Notes: generated by a model not told the origin, from the letters alone. Shown: positions 26,533 to 35,013, counted from the stretch's first letter. The stretch: 57,553 nt of DNA from PALSA-610 sp038213435 (GCA_038213435.1 JBBQTI010000026.1:1-57553), one strand, 5' to 3'. A program made the numbers and translations.

Positions 26533-27337
26533 GCGCGTCGGCAACCGCAACCGGGTGGGTGAACGGCCCGAGGTGGCTCGCGTCGGGGATCTCGGCGTAG
26601 GAGGCGCCGGGGATCCTGGCGGCCGCTTCGCGGGCGCGCTGAGGCGGCGAGTCGATGTCGTGTTCGAACGCGATCACCAGGCAGGGAATGCGGATCGACG
26701 GCCAGGCTTGCGTACGCGCGCTGTCCAGGGACCATGCGAGACACGCCTCGTACTGCCCGAGCCGGCCGGGATTCGGCCACGCAGGCGTGTCGCCGATCAG
26801 CGCGAGCCAACCGTCGACGATCGCGTCCTGTTGAAGCTCGGAGTTCGGCAGATAACGCAGTGTCTCGGTCGCGAAGAACAGCGGCGGCAGGTCATAGCCG
26901 AGTCGCGCGAGGTCACGCTCGACGGTCGTGATCGTCTTCTCCCATGTCGTCGCGACGTTGCAGCTCCCGAGGAACGCGGCGGCGCGTGCCCGGTCGGGAT
27001 GCCGGATCGCGATCGTCTCGGCGACCCAGCCGCCCATGGAGTGGCCGACGAACGTCGCGGTCCGGATGTTCAGGTGGTCGCACAGCCCGAGCGTGTCGGC
27101 GACGAGGTCGGCGACGGTGTAGGGCGCGGGCGGTGACGACGACGGTGCCATCCCGCGGTTGTCGAAGGTCACGACCCGGTACCCCGCGGCAGTCAGCGCG
27201 GGGACCATCCCGAACCAGCCCGCGGCCGGTCCGCCGCAGCCGCAGATGAGCACGATCGTTTCCGCATCGGGGTTCGGATCGTCGGAGTCGTAGACGTCGT
27301 ATGCGATCGTGACGAATTCCAGATCGACGGTCGGCAT
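26489..27337 (-). CDS. Alpha/beta-hydrolase fold protein
   Basis: A 282-residue hydrolase. The nucleophile elbow is GHSMGGWVAE near residue 100, the acid lies in FEHDIDSP, and the catalytic His in DASHLGPFTHP. GCGGPAAGW near residue 33 is the oxyanion HG-like region. I chose ATG 27337 because AAAGG precedes it; an upstream in-frame start at 27367 lacks a ribosome site. Substrate unknown; related proteins hydrolyse esters or lactones. No signal peptide. Confidence 0.86.
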   Translation of the reverse strand: MPTVDLEFVTIAYDVYDSDDPNPDAETIVLICGCGGPAAGWFGMVPALTAAGYRVVTFDNRGMAPSSSPPAPYTVADLVADTLGLCDHLNIRTATFVGHSMGGWVAETIAIRHPDRARAAAFLGSCNVATTWEKTITTVERDLARLGYDLPPLFFATETLRYLPNSELQQDAIVDGWLALIGDTPAWPNPGRLGQYEACLAWSLDSARTQAWPSIRIPCLVIAFEHDIDSPPQRAREAAARIPGASYAEIPDASHLGPFTHPVAVADALIDFLGSGSSLRRP

Positions 27338-27386
27338 ACCTTTCAGCCTGCCCGCGTCGAAGCGCACCAGTCGAGGACGGATCGCG

Positions 27387-28427
27387 TCACGACCGCGACG
27401 GCAGGTTCATCGTTCGGGCTGGGAACTGCTGCGACAGGAGCCACCGTGCGGCCCAGGTCGCGGCCGATGGAGGGAAATGCCGGCCGTCCGGCCGCGGCTG
27501 TGTTCCTGCGACGAACGCCGGACACGGTGGTCCGCTCGGGCAGAGCCTCGCCGCGAGATCCACCAACGTCACAGTCCCGGCATGTCGCGCTTGGAATTTT
27601 CGCAGGAGCGTGTCGAGGCGGACGTAGCCGGCGTCGTCGGCCTTGCGGTTGGTTGTTTCGGTACGTTGCGCCGGGTTCGGCGCGGACGCGGCCTCGGTGA
27701 CGACCACGACGCGGGCACCTCCGGCGGTGAGCCGAGCGAGCGCGGCGTCCATCCGAGACATGATTTCGGCTTCCCATTGTGGTGTCTCCGCAACGATGAT
27801 GTGACCACCGACCACCAGGTCGGATTTCTCCCAGACGCTCATCCAGATCACGATCGTGGGCCGCGCACGCGAGAGCGCGTTGCGCACAGTCCAATCGACG
27901 AGCGCCCGGCAACGCTCCGAATGCGGGGTGATCGATTCGTTGCGGGTCGTCGTTATCTCGTCGCTGGCGATGCCGCACCCGAACACGACTCCCTGGTAGG
28001 TGGCCAGGCCGACCGAGGTCGCCGCCGCGTTCAGGCCCGGCCAGAGGCTGCACGCGGTCGAGTCACCGACGAGCAAGATGCGCTGCGCGCGCACCGACGC
28101 GGGGAGCACGAGCGGACCACTACGACGGTTCGTTTCGATGGCCTGGCTCGTTTCGGCCGGGCGCGGTGGACCGCACACCAGCGGATCGCCATAACCCCAC
28201 AAGAACTCCGGTGGCCCCGACGCCGTCGTCGCGGCGACCGTTGACGACACCGTCGGCTCGGTCGATCGCGCCGAAGAGACGACGGGCGTCGTCGAGTCGG
28301 CCGACTTTGTCGCGGGAACCGACGTGCACGACGCCAGCCCGACGAATACCGACGCCGCAAACAGCCGACGCGGCCCACTCCGCCGAACAGCTGGCTCACC
28401 GAGCGCGCAACCGAGCATCGCTCCCAT
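27387..28427 (-). CDS. SGNH-hydrolase-like lipoprotein
   Basis: A 346-residue exported protein. The N-terminus is basic (RRSGPRRL), then a short hydrophobic run and the lipobox LASC, followed by a Ser/Thr-rich linker to about residue 70. The SGNH domain has block I GDSTACSLWPGL, FGCGIASDE, an IVIWMSVWEKSD strand in the block III position, and the final catalytic pair in PDGRHFPP. This is the arrangement of periplasmic SGNH domains linked to OafA-type acyltransferases, so it may handle O-acyl groups on surface glycans. ATG 28427 has a weak ribosome site. Confidence 0.78.
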   Translation of the reverse strand: MGAMLGCALGEPAVRRSGPRRLFAASVFVGLASCTSVPATKSADSTTPVVSSARSTEPTVSSTVAATTASGPPEFLWGYGDPLVCGPPRPAETSQAIETNRRSGPLVLPASVRAQRILLVGDSTACSLWPGLNAAATSVGLATYQGVVFGCGIASDEITTTRNESITPHSERCRALVDWTVRNALSRARPTIVIWMSVWEKSDLVVGGHIIVAETPQWEAEIMSRMDAALARLTAGGARVVVVTEAASAPNPAQRTETTNRKADDAGYVRLDTLLRKFQARHAGTVTLVDLAARLCPSGPPCPAFVAGTQPRPDGRHFPPSAATWAARWLLSQQFPARTMNLPSRS

Positions 28428-28456
28428 GCTGCATCAGCCGAGCAGGGAGAACGTGC

Positions 28457-29605
28457 TCACCTCCGGCGCTCGACCAGCGTGACAGCTCCGCTGTCGGTTC
28501 CGCGATATCCGACCGCGAAGCAGCTCCTGGTGTTCGTGCACGACACGCCGAGCAGGGTGCCCCCGCGCGCGCCGGTCGGGTTGCCGCTCGGGACGATCCC
28601 CCAGCTGGTGCCGTTCCAACGCTCAACGTTGGGGGATCCGACCGCGAGGCAGTTGGTGGTGCTCGTGCACGACACGTCGTTCAGCGCGCCGGTCGAGATG
28701 GGGCTCGGGACGATCGCCCAGCTGGTGCCGTCCCAACGCTCGACCAACGTGGGGAATGTTGTGCTGCCGACAAAGTATCCGACGGCGAAGCAGCTGTCGG
28801 TGCTGGAACACGACACGCCGTACAGGTGACTGCTCGTCGCGGCGCTCGGGTTGGGGCTCGGGACGATCGCCCAGCTGGTGCCGTCCCAACGCTCGATCAA
28901 CGTGGAGAAGGGTGGCCCGGCGTTGCTGCCTGAGAATCCGACGGCGAAGCAGTTGGTGGCGCTGGTGCACGACACGCCGAACAAGTTGCTATATGGCGAG
29001 CCGATCGGATTGGGGCTCGGGACGATCGCCCAGCTCGTGCCGTTCCACCGCTCGACCAGCGTCTCGAACAGCGTGTCGCGAGGCCCGAAGGTGTGGCCGA
29101 ACCATCCGACGGCGAAGCAGCTGGTGGCGCTGACGCACGACACGTCGGTCAGGACGTTCTGGGGCTCGCCGGTCGGGTTGGGACTTGGGACGATCGCCCA
29201 GCTGGTGCCGTCCCAACGCTCGACCAGAGTGCCAACGCCGCCGGTGCCAACGGCGAAGCAGTTGGTGATGCTGGTGCACGACACGTCGTTCAGCGCACTG
29301 TCTGTCGCGCCGGTCGGGTTGGGGCTTGGGATGATCGCCCAGCTGGTGCCGTTCCAACGCTCGATCAGAGTGCTGGATACGGAGCCGTCGCCGGAGGATC
29401 CGACGGCGAAGCAGTTGGTGGTGCTGGTGCACGACACGCCGTCGAGGACGCTGTACGTCGCGCCCGGCGGGTTGGGGCTCGGTACGGCCAGGAATGGCGG
29501 GCCGGCGCCGTGCGGCACAGGCGCTGACGCCGAAGCAGTCACGGGGACCGCAACCGCCGTCGCCACCAGCAACACCACCGCGACGAACCGCAACCTGCCG
29601 CGCAT
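28457..29605 (-). CDS. Secreted protein of seven short repeats, predicted beta-propeller
   Basis: A 382-residue product from ATG 29605 (a TTG at 29659 would extend it without a ribosome site). Residues 1-28 are a signal peptide ending ASASA. The remainder is seven repeats of about 40-57 residues with the pattern VSCTSTTNCFAVG ... LVERW(N/D)GTSWAIVPSPNP. Each carries a Cys pair spaced SCxxxxxC. The first repeat is preceded by a lone FLAVPSPNPPG strand and the last ends after LVERRR, exactly the split expected for a closed propeller. Repeats are alike even in DNA. Function is unknown; exported propellers usually bind ligands or surfaces. Confidence 0.8.
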   Translation of the reverse strand: MRGRLRFVAVVLLVATAVAVPVTASASAPVPHGAGPPFLAVPSPNPPGATYSVLDGVSCTSTTNCFAVGSSGDGSVSSTLIERWNGTSWAIIPSPNPTGATDSALNDVSCTSITNCFAVGTGGVGTLVERWDGTSWAIVPSPNPTGEPQNVLTDVSCVSATSCFAVGWFGHTFGPRDTLFETLVERWNGTSWAIVPSPNPIGSPYSNLFGVSCTSATNCFAVGFSGSNAGPPFSTLIERWDGTSWAIVPSPNPSAATSSHLYGVSCSSTDSCFAVGYFVGSTTFPTLVERWDGTSWAIVPSPISTGALNDVSCTSTTNCLAVGSPNVERWNGTSWGIVPSGNPTGARGGTLLGVSCTNTRSCFAVGYRGTDSGAVTLVERRR

Positions 29606-29683
29606 CCGACCGCGAATCGCCGCCCCGAGAGCCCACACGAGAACCACCCCCGTCTGCAATCACAGCGCCATGCATCCCGATTG

Positions 29684-30208
29684 TCAAACATGACGCCGAC
29701 GACCGGCCTCCGCGTCAGCCGCGGCGGCGGTCGTCGACGTGGTACGGGGCGGGCAGGTGATCGCGACGCCGCGCCGGATCAGGCTGCGCACCGTGGACGG
29801 TTTGCATGCGAGAAACTCCGCGATGTCGCTATCGGGCACATCGACGAAATACCGCAAGACAATCGCCGCGCGCTGACGCCAGGGCAGTCGACCCAAGGCG
29901 TCTCGCAGGTCAACCAGGTCTGCCGGGAGCTCGTCCTTGATGTCTTGGGAATCGACACGGCGCCGGCGTGATCGACGATACACCGACCTGCACTCGTTGA
30001 TCACTGCCGCACGCAGATAGCTCGGAGGATGCTCGAGGTCACCGAGACGTGATCGGCAACGGATGAAAGTGTCTTGCACCACGTCCTCAGCCGTCTCGTT
30101 CGAGCCGGTCATGAGGAAAGCGACCCGCATCAAGACCGGAAATTGGGTCCGATAAAGCACGGCGAAGCGGTCGTCCTCACACGCCTCGCTCGTCTCGGAT
30201 CGACCCAT
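29684..30208 (-). CDS. ECF-type RNA polymerase sigma factor
   Basis: A 174-residue group IV sigma factor. Region 2 is FAVLYRTQFPVLMRVAFLMT followed by AEDVVQDTFIRC (the -10 recognising helix). Region 4 is ALGRLPWRQRAAIVLRYFVD followed by DSDIAEFLACKPSTVRSLIRRG. ATG 30208 (MGRSETSE) gives the family's usual length; an upstream frame to 30337 is not needed. Resembles the SigE-like/SACE families of streptomycetes. No anti-sigma gene with a transmembrane segment is adjacent; neighbours are exported proteins that could be its targets, which is only inference. Confidence 0.9.
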   Translation of the reverse strand: MGRSETSEACEDDRFAVLYRTQFPVLMRVAFLMTGSNETAEDVVQDTFIRCRSRLGDLEHPPSYLRAAVINECRSVYRRSRRRRVDSQDIKDELPADLVDLRDALGRLPWRQRAAIVLRYFVDVPDSDIAEFLACKPSTVRSLIRRGVAITCPPRTTSTTAAAADAEAGRRRHV

Positions 30209-30290
30209 CCGCACACCACCTACACGTCGACCGATCGCGAAGTGTTGCAGCACCCCCGAAGAAATCGCGATCTTGCACGCCGAAAATGCC

Positions 30291-30450
30291 TCAGCCGAAG
30301 ACGAACCGGGCGACTTTCGTTGTTGCCGGAGCGGCACCCGTGAAATAAATCGTGATGCGGCCGTTCGCCAGGTTCGGTACGGCGGGCCGCACTGCGATGT
30401 TGGGATTGTTCGTCTGGAGGAGTGGGCGGCGCGGTCCGATCAGGTCGGAG
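30291..30450 (-). pseudogene. Probable C-terminal fragment of an unidentified gene
   Basis: One minus-strand frame reads NPNIAVRPAVPNLANGRITI then YFTGAAPATTKVARFVFG and stops. It looks protein-like (alternating hydrophobic strands) but has no convincing start or ribosome site, lies in a 266-nt gap, and matches no family I know. A broken gene or a very short real one are both possible. Confidence 0.25.
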
Positions 30451-30474
30451 CACACCAAGAGCTGCCGGGTCGTG

Positions 30475-31239
30475 TCACGACCCTTGGCACCGCCCGATCT
30501 TGTCGGTGTGGAAAGTGCCGTCGGCACAAGGGAGATCCGGGTTCTCGTGTGAGAACACCCCCCTCGGGCTTTCCCACCCTGGCGCCACCCATGCGTGAAC
30601 CATCCAGCCCGTCACGTCCATGTAGGAGCCCCGCGCTATCGCGCACTGCCTCGCGGTCACGCTGGAGTCGGGCGGGAAGAGGACGTCGCCCCCGTTTCCG
30701 AGGCACACACCGCTGTGTCGGTGCCAATGGTCGTTCGGGCCCGCGAAGCCGTCTGGTGGTGTGTTGCCCATGGAGTAGTACATGAGCCCGACCTCCCGGG
30801 ATGTGGGGCTGATGCCGTCGTAGATCAGTGAGAGTGGGCGGCTCGGATCGAAGTTCAGGGAGAACCCGCCGATGTAGTGGGCGCCGCTTCCCGGACCGAA
30901 GCCGCCTCCAACGAGGTGGTAGCCCGCAGCCGTGGCATCTGCAACCGTCGGGTATTGCGTTGCCGCGGCGCGCGCCGCGATGAGTTGCTGCGCGAGGAGC
31001 GCGTGCGTCGGGGGGTCGAGCGGCTTGTCCGGCACCGTCTCGGCAATTACGTCGTGCGCTTTCACGCCGACGATCCGATGACCATTCAAGTCAGTGACGG
31101 GCGTCGATGCCGCGCGAGTGGTCGACGTCGCCTTCGACGTAGTGGTCGGCTTCTCCGACACAGCCGATTTCGCGCTCGATCCACACGCGCCAAGCAGCAC
31201 TCCTGCCATCGCCAAGATTACGAAGAGTCGAATGCGCAT
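30475..31239 (-). CDS. Exported lipoprotein of unknown function with a His-rich motif
   Basis: A 254-residue lipoprotein: signal peptide MRIRLFVILAMAGVLLGAC with lipobox LGAC, a Thr/Ser linker to about residue 48, then a globular domain. The domain carries SGAHYIGGF, GPNDHWHRHSGVCLGNGG, and near the end VFSHENPDLPCADGTFHTD. The closely spaced His residues (HWHRH) with later HEN and FHTD could bind a metal, but no enzyme family is recognised. ATG is in good context. It lies upstream of the sigma gene in the same direction, separated by 266 nt. Confidence 0.8.
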   Translation of the reverse strand: MRIRLFVILAMAGVLLGACGSSAKSAVSEKPTTTSKATSTTRAASTPVTDLNGHRIVGVKAHDVIAETVPDKPLDPPTHALLAQQLIAARAAATQYPTVADATAAGYHLVGGGFGPGSGAHYIGGFSLNFDPSRPLSLIYDGISPTSREVGLMYYSMGNTPPDGFAGPNDHWHRHSGVCLGNGGDVLFPPDSSVTARQCAIARGSYMDVTGWMVHAWVAPGWESPRGVFSHENPDLPCADGTFHTDKIGRCQGS

Positions 31240-31559
31240 GAGGACTCCTCGGTCCGTGACGTCGGCAATGGCACCACGGCCAGCGTCTCACGACTTGGCG
31301 ATGGCGCCCGCACATAGTGACCGATCGGGGTCGTAATTGCACGACCGTCGCGACCTACAGGCACAACCGGGCCGCGAACGGTGCGCGACGTCACGCTCGA
31401 TGCGCCGGGCGCGCGTGAGTCGCAACGCTCGCGAGACGGGCTGAAAGTGAAGACGGCCGAGTGGCGTTCCGAACATTCCCCGCGAAGGCATGACCGCGAC
31501 CACGGTGTCCGTTCGCGCGGGTAGGCGGCGCCGCCCATCGACGGTTTGCCCTGCGGCGA
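31240..31559. other. Gene-poor gap; no convincing gene
   Basis: This 320-nt stretch lies before the lipoprotein start. Frames here are Arg/Ser-rich shadows without homology, codon bias or ribosome sites. It presumably contains the lipoprotein promoter on the minus strand, but I cannot place it. Confidence 0.5.
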
Positions 31560-31640
31560 TTAGTCGAGGACTGCAATCGCATCGAGCTCGATGAGCAGCC
31601 CAGTCTCACTGGCAGACATGGCCTTCGGCTCGCTTCGAGT
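31560..31640 (-). pseudogene. RidA (YjgF) family C-terminal remnant
   Basis: A minus-strand frame ending TAA at 31560 reads SASETGLLIELDAIAVLD, a near-perfect match in style to the C-terminus of RidA deaminases (LVEIDAIAVL). In-frame sequence upstream gives only DLTRSEPKAM before entering the zinc-ribbon gene in another frame, so the rest of the gene, about 100 residues, is missing. Confidence 0.4.
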
Positions 31641-32092
31641 CAGATCGCCGCACCGGTCGTCGGGTCGGACCGACCTGTCGATTCCTCGGCAAGCGAAGCT
31701 TGGTCTTCATCCAGTATCGGCATCCCCGAACGCTCGTCGGCGAACAGCTCGGCAACGAACCGCTCAGCCTCAACGAGGTCGGACCGCCGTACCATCACCC
31801 GAGCCTGCCGAACTCCTGTATAGACCACTGCGCCCGCACCGAACACGGCAGCTGGGATGTTTGCAACGCGCAACTGTGCTGCGACCAACTCGGCTTCGAC
31901 GATGCCGAGGGTCGAGAGTTCGACGACGTCGTCTCCCGGGAGGAACGGACCGGTCGGTTGATGCTGCCCAGTGCTCTGACGCGGCTCAGTGCGCGGCGGG
32001 AGCGAATCGACAAGTGCGACACCACAATCTCCGCACATGGCAAATCCCTCGCGGTACTCGCTGTGGCACCTCGGGCACCACCTCGTCGACAT
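31640..32092 (-). CDS. Zinc-ribbon protein with a DUF2007-like C-terminal domain
   Basis: A 150-residue cytoplasmic protein. Residues 6-23 form a four-Cys zinc ribbon, CPRCHSEYREGFAMCGDC. From about residue 60 the sequence is STLGIVEAELVAAQLRVANI, VVYTGVRQARVMVRRSDLVE and AERFVAEL, the pattern of the putative signal-transducing DUF2007 domain (ability to compare or scavenge a small ligand is only speculated). ATG 32092 directly precedes the ribbon. Function unknown. Confidence 0.75.
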   Translation of the reverse strand: MSTRWCPRCHSEYREGFAMCGDCGVALVDSLPPRTEPRQSTGQHQPTGPFLPGDDVVELSTLGIVEAELVAAQLRVANIPAAVFGAGAVVYTGVRQARVMVRRSDLVEAERFVAELFADERSGMPILDEDQASLAEESTGRSDPTTGAAI

Positions 32093-32198
32093 GGCTGGAT
32101 GTTACTCCCGAGGCGAAACCAGAGCCGCGAGTAGCGAGCGAGTGCCGATCGGCAGATCTGTACGCCTCACGACCGGCTCGCACACGCGGATGGCGCGG

Positions 32199-32774
32199 TC
32201 ATCGGAGCGAGCAGACGAGATGAATGTCGTCCGGCTCCGCGCCGAATAGCTCGGGATGGACCGGATGGGCCAAACGGCATCCCTGTCGAAGATAGAAGCC
32301 GACTGCGGACTCCGTCGGTGTCGCCGAGACATAGATCGTCTCTGCGCCGCTCGCAACACAGATGTCGACCGCAGCGTCCCAGAGAACTTGCGCCGCGCCT
32401 CTTCTGCGGCAAGGCCGGGAAACGTGGAGGAACGCCAACCATGCAAGGAGCGGCTCCAACGAGGGGTGAACTATCGCGAGACCGACCGCCCGGTCCGCAT
32501 CGAATGCGCCGAGAGGGACGCCACCACGCGCGACAACCGACGAACCGAACTCGATCTCGGCGGCGACGCTGTGTGGACCCGATCCACTCGGATCCCACGT
32601 TGCTACCTCGGTGATCACGGCGGGGACTTGTTGCAGCTGCCCGTCGATCACACGGTATTCAACGTCTACGTGTTCGGACCGGTCGATCGCTGCAATCAAC
32701 GAGACATCTTCTGCACGAAGCCTCTCCACCCGCATGACGCGCACACATTGCCCAGTGAGACTGGTGTTGTCCAT
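32199..32774 (-). CDS. GNAT-family N-acetyltransferase
   Basis: A 191-residue acetyl-CoA-dependent transferase. Motif A is LAFLHVSRPCRRRGAAQVLW (the R/Q-x-x-G-x-A/G pyrophosphate loop is RRRGAA), followed by AVDICVASGAETIYVSATPT and the C-terminal AVGFYLRQGCRL typical of GNAT. The N-terminal MDNTSLTGQCVRVMRVERLR contains a second possible start at the second Met. Substrate unknown. It stands alone. Confidence 0.85.
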   Translation of the reverse strand: MDNTSLTGQCVRVMRVERLRAEDVSLIAAIDRSEHVDVEYRVIDGQLQQVPAVITEVATWDPSGSGPHSVAAEIEFGSSVVARGGVPLGAFDADRAVGLAIVHPSLEPLLAWLAFLHVSRPCRRRGAAQVLWDAAVDICVASGAETIYVSATPTESAVGFYLRQGCRLAHPVHPELFGAEPDDIHLVCSLR

Positions 32775-33250
32775 GTCGTCCGCGACCAGTTGGTGGTGGG
32801 CTGCGATGCTTTGGGCTCATCGGGGTAACGACACGCCCCGTTCCGGAGGGCGACTCGAGGTGCTGCGCGAACAATTTCCTCGGTCACGGTCTCCTTCCCG
32901 GGACGTGCTTGCCACCCCTCAAACAGGAAAGGGATGGCTATGACCATCGTAGATTTGTCGCGCCCGGTCGTGGGTGGTGTCGATACGCATCTTGATGTGC
33001 CGGTAGAGCTTCATCACCAACGATGCGCCGGGAACGCTCGACACGACGACAATGCGTGCCCTGCCGCTCGGCGCGATGCGACGCGACGACCGCGCGGACG
33101 TTGCGCGCAAGCTCCGACGAGGCGCCGTCTCGACGTGTACGCGCATCGGTTCGGACGCGCGGCCGAACGCGCCGACGAGATGCTCGGCGACGCGCTGTTC
33201 GGCGACTCGAGGGGTACAGATGGGGTACAAGCCGGGTCGTGACGCGATGC
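32775..33250. other. Gene-poor gap before tRNA-Gly, holding an IS110-like remnant
   Basis: About 480 nt between the GNAT gene and the terminator of tRNA-Gly. Apart from the IS110-like start at 32934 I see no gene: frames on both strands are Arg-rich shadows. Position beside a tRNA suits a past insertion site, but no attachment-site repeat of the tRNA end is visible here. Confidence 0.5.
32934..32999 (+). pseudogene. IS110-family transposase N-terminal remnant
   Basis: Preceded by AGGAAAGGG, the frame reads MAMTIVDLSRPVVGG then VDTHLDV, matching the start of IS110-family transposases (VVGGVDTHLDVHVA..., which holds the first acidic residue of their RuvC-like site). Immediately after HLDV similarity ends, so about 95 percent of the transposase is gone. 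Confidence 0.45.
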
Positions 33251-33272
33251 AGCCCCGGCGTTTACCGGGGCT
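33251..33272 (-). terminator. Hairpin downstream of tRNA-Gly
   Basis: AGCCCCGG and CCGGGGCT (33251-33258 and 33265-33272) form a perfect 8-bp stem with a 6-nt loop, 15 nt beyond the 3' end of tRNA-Gly in its direction of transcription. No T-run follows, so it is a factor-assisted or weak terminator candidate. Confidence 0.55.
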
Positions 33273-33286
33273 GACCTGCACTTCAT

Positions 33287-33362
33287 TGGAGCGGACGACG
33301 GGATTCGAACCCGCGACCCCAACCTTGGCAAGGTTGTGCTCTACCAGCTGAGCCACGTCCGC
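33287..33362 (-). tRNA. tRNA-Gly (anticodon GCC)
   Basis: Minus-strand cloverleaf. Acceptor stem GCGGACG/CGTCCGC, D-arm GGCTCAGCTGGTAGAGC, anticodon stem CAACC/GGTTG with loop TTGCCAA (anticodon GCC), T-loop GGTTCGAATCC, discriminator T. Unlike the tRNA-Val in this window, CCA is encoded (33287-33289). A hairpin follows at 33251-33272. Confidence 0.95.
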
Positions 33363-33427
33363 GTAGGCCCGACAAGTATACAAGCCTCTCTCGTGCGCGC
33401 CGCAGACCACGGATAGCCTCCCAAAGC

Positions 33428-34330
33428 ATGAAAATCGGCATCTTCGGAGGCGACACCGCCGGCCGCACGATCGACGCGGTGGTGGCCGACGCCCGCGCGG
33501 CCGAGACGGACGGCTTCGCGTCCTACTCGCTTCCTCAGATCTTCGCCCTCGACGCGATGGGCGTGCTCGCGGTCGTCGGCCGCGAGGTACCTCGCATCTC
33601 GCTCGCGACCGCGGTGGTGCCCACCTACGGTCGTCACCCGTTGACGATGGCGCAACAGGCGCTCACCGTGCAAGCGGCGAGCGGTGGCCGGTTCGTGCTC
33701 GGCATCGGCTTGTCGCACCAAATGGTTATCGAGAACATGTTCGGCCTGTCCTTCGAAAAGCCGGTCCGGCACATGCGCGAGTACCTCTCGGTGCTCATGC
33801 CCCTCATCCACGACGGCAAGGCGTCGTTCAAGGGCGAGGTCATCCGCACCGACGCAACGATCGGCGTCGAACCCCGTATCCCGTGCCCGGTGCTCGTCGC
33901 CGCCCTCGGCCCGCAGCTGCTCAAGCTCGCCGGCACGATGACCGACGGGACGATCACGTGGATGACCGGGCCGGCGATGCTCGCATCGCACACCGTTCCC
34001 ATCATCGCGGCCGCCGCGAAGGAAGCCGGACGACCGGCACCGCAAATCCTGACCTCGCTGCCGATCTGCGTCACGAACGACGTCGCCGCGGCGCGCGAGC
34101 GCGCGGCGCGCGACTTCCAGGTGTACGGCTTTCTTCCGTCATACCGGGCGATGCTCGACCGCGAGGGCGCAGAGGGACCCGCCGACGTCGCGATCGTCGG
34201 CGACGAACGCACCGTCGAGAAACAAGTGCGCGGGTTGGCCGACGCCGGGGTCACCGAGTACGTCGCATCCATCTACGGGTCACGAGAGGAGCGCGCGCAG
34301 ACGCGGGCGCTGCTGAAGTCGATGTTGTGA
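33428..34330 (+). CDS. LLM-class oxidoreductase, probably F420-dependent
   Basis: A 300-residue luciferase-like monooxygenase fold protein. Landmarks: N-terminal KIGIFGGD, ISLATAVVPTYGRHPLTMAQ, the GGRFVLGIGLSHQ flavin/F420 loop and C-terminal ADAGVTEYVAS. The TIGR03564-like layout (MSMEG_4879 type) is expected to bind F420 rather than FMN in actinobacteria; substrate unknown. Its stop overlaps the next GTG start, so the two are translationally coupled. Confidence 0.85.
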   Translation: MKIGIFGGDTAGRTIDAVVADARAAETDGFASYSLPQIFALDAMGVLAVVGREVPRISLATAVVPTYGRHPLTMAQQALTVQAASGGRFVLGIGLSHQMVIENMFGLSFEKPVRHMREYLSVLMPLIHDGKASFKGEVIRTDATIGVEPRIPCPVLVAALGPQLLKLAGTMTDGTITWMTGPAMLASHTVPIIAAAAKEAGRPAPQILTSLPICVTNDVAAARERAARDFQVYGFLPSYRAMLDREGAEGPADVAIVGDERTVEKQVRGLADAGVTEYVASIYGSREERAQTRALLKSML

Positions 34331-35013
34331 GTACGGACGCACCACGTTCTCCTCTCGAGTTGCTCGAAGCGCTCGCCGTGGAGGAAGTCGAGATCGCACC
34401 CGGACTCGCGCACCTCGAGATCTACACGCTGCACGGGCTCCTCAGCGTGCTCTGGCACGGTCCACGCGCCGCGCCCGACGTCGTCGTGACCTGTGGTGGC
34501 GGGATGGGCGGCATGCTCGGTCCGGCCGATGGCCTCTACCACGCGCTCGGTGGCGAGCTTGCCGAGGCGCACGGGATCGCAACGATGCGCGTTGGTTACC
34601 GCAAGCCCAACGATCTCTCGCGCTGCGTCCACGACGTCGTCGCCGCGGCCGATCTCGCGAGCCGCTCAGGTGCGCGCGGGTTCGTCGTCATCGGCCACTC
34701 GTTCGGCGGCGCGGTGGCGATCCAGGCGGGGATCGTGCTCGGCGCGCACTGCCGCGGAGTGGTGACGCTGTCGACCCAATCGGCCGGATGCGAGCATGCG
34801 TCGGAACTGGGCGACACACCACTGCTTTTACTGCACGGCACCGACGACGAGATCCTCCCGCCGGAGACGAGCACGGTCGTACAGATGCTCGCGGGTCACG
34901 GCGAGGTCGTGCTGCTGCCCGACGCCGGGCATCTCCTCACCGAGGCCGCGACCGAGCTGCGCGAGCGCCTCTCCGTCTGGATACCGGAGCGCTTCGGGGT
35001 CGCCGCACGCTAA
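34327..35013 (+). CDS. Alpha/beta-hydrolase, dienelactone-hydrolase-like
   Basis: A 228-residue hydrolase. The nucleophile elbow is VVIGHSFGGAVAIQAG near residue 118; LLLLHGTDDEILPPE supplies the acid and PDAGHLLTEA the His. The start is GTG inside the preceding LLM gene's stop (GTGA overlap), implying a shared substrate pathway. The 3' end overlaps the convergent LLM gene by 4 nt. Substrate unknown. Confidence 0.84.
   Translation: MSTDAPRSPLELLEALAVEEVEIAPGLAHLEIYTLHGLLSVLWHGPRAAPDVVVTCGGGMGGMLGPADGLYHALGGELAEAHGIATMRVGYRKPNDLSRCVHDVVAAADLASRSGARGFVVIGHSFGGAVAIQAGIVLGAHCRGVVTLSTQSAGCEHASELGDTPLLLLHGTDDEILPPETSTVVQMLAGHGEVVLLPDAGHLLTEAATELRERLSVWIPERFGVAAR

Noticed and set aside
31591..32223. 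210-codon plus-strand frame opposite the zinc ribbon
   Set aside because: Arg/Ser-rich shadow; the opposite strand encodes a good Cys4 ribbon.
33251..33272. CRISPR-like repeat or attachment site beside tRNA-Gly
   Set aside because: A single stem-loop with no repeated spacer array and no duplicated tRNA end in the window; a terminator is simpler.
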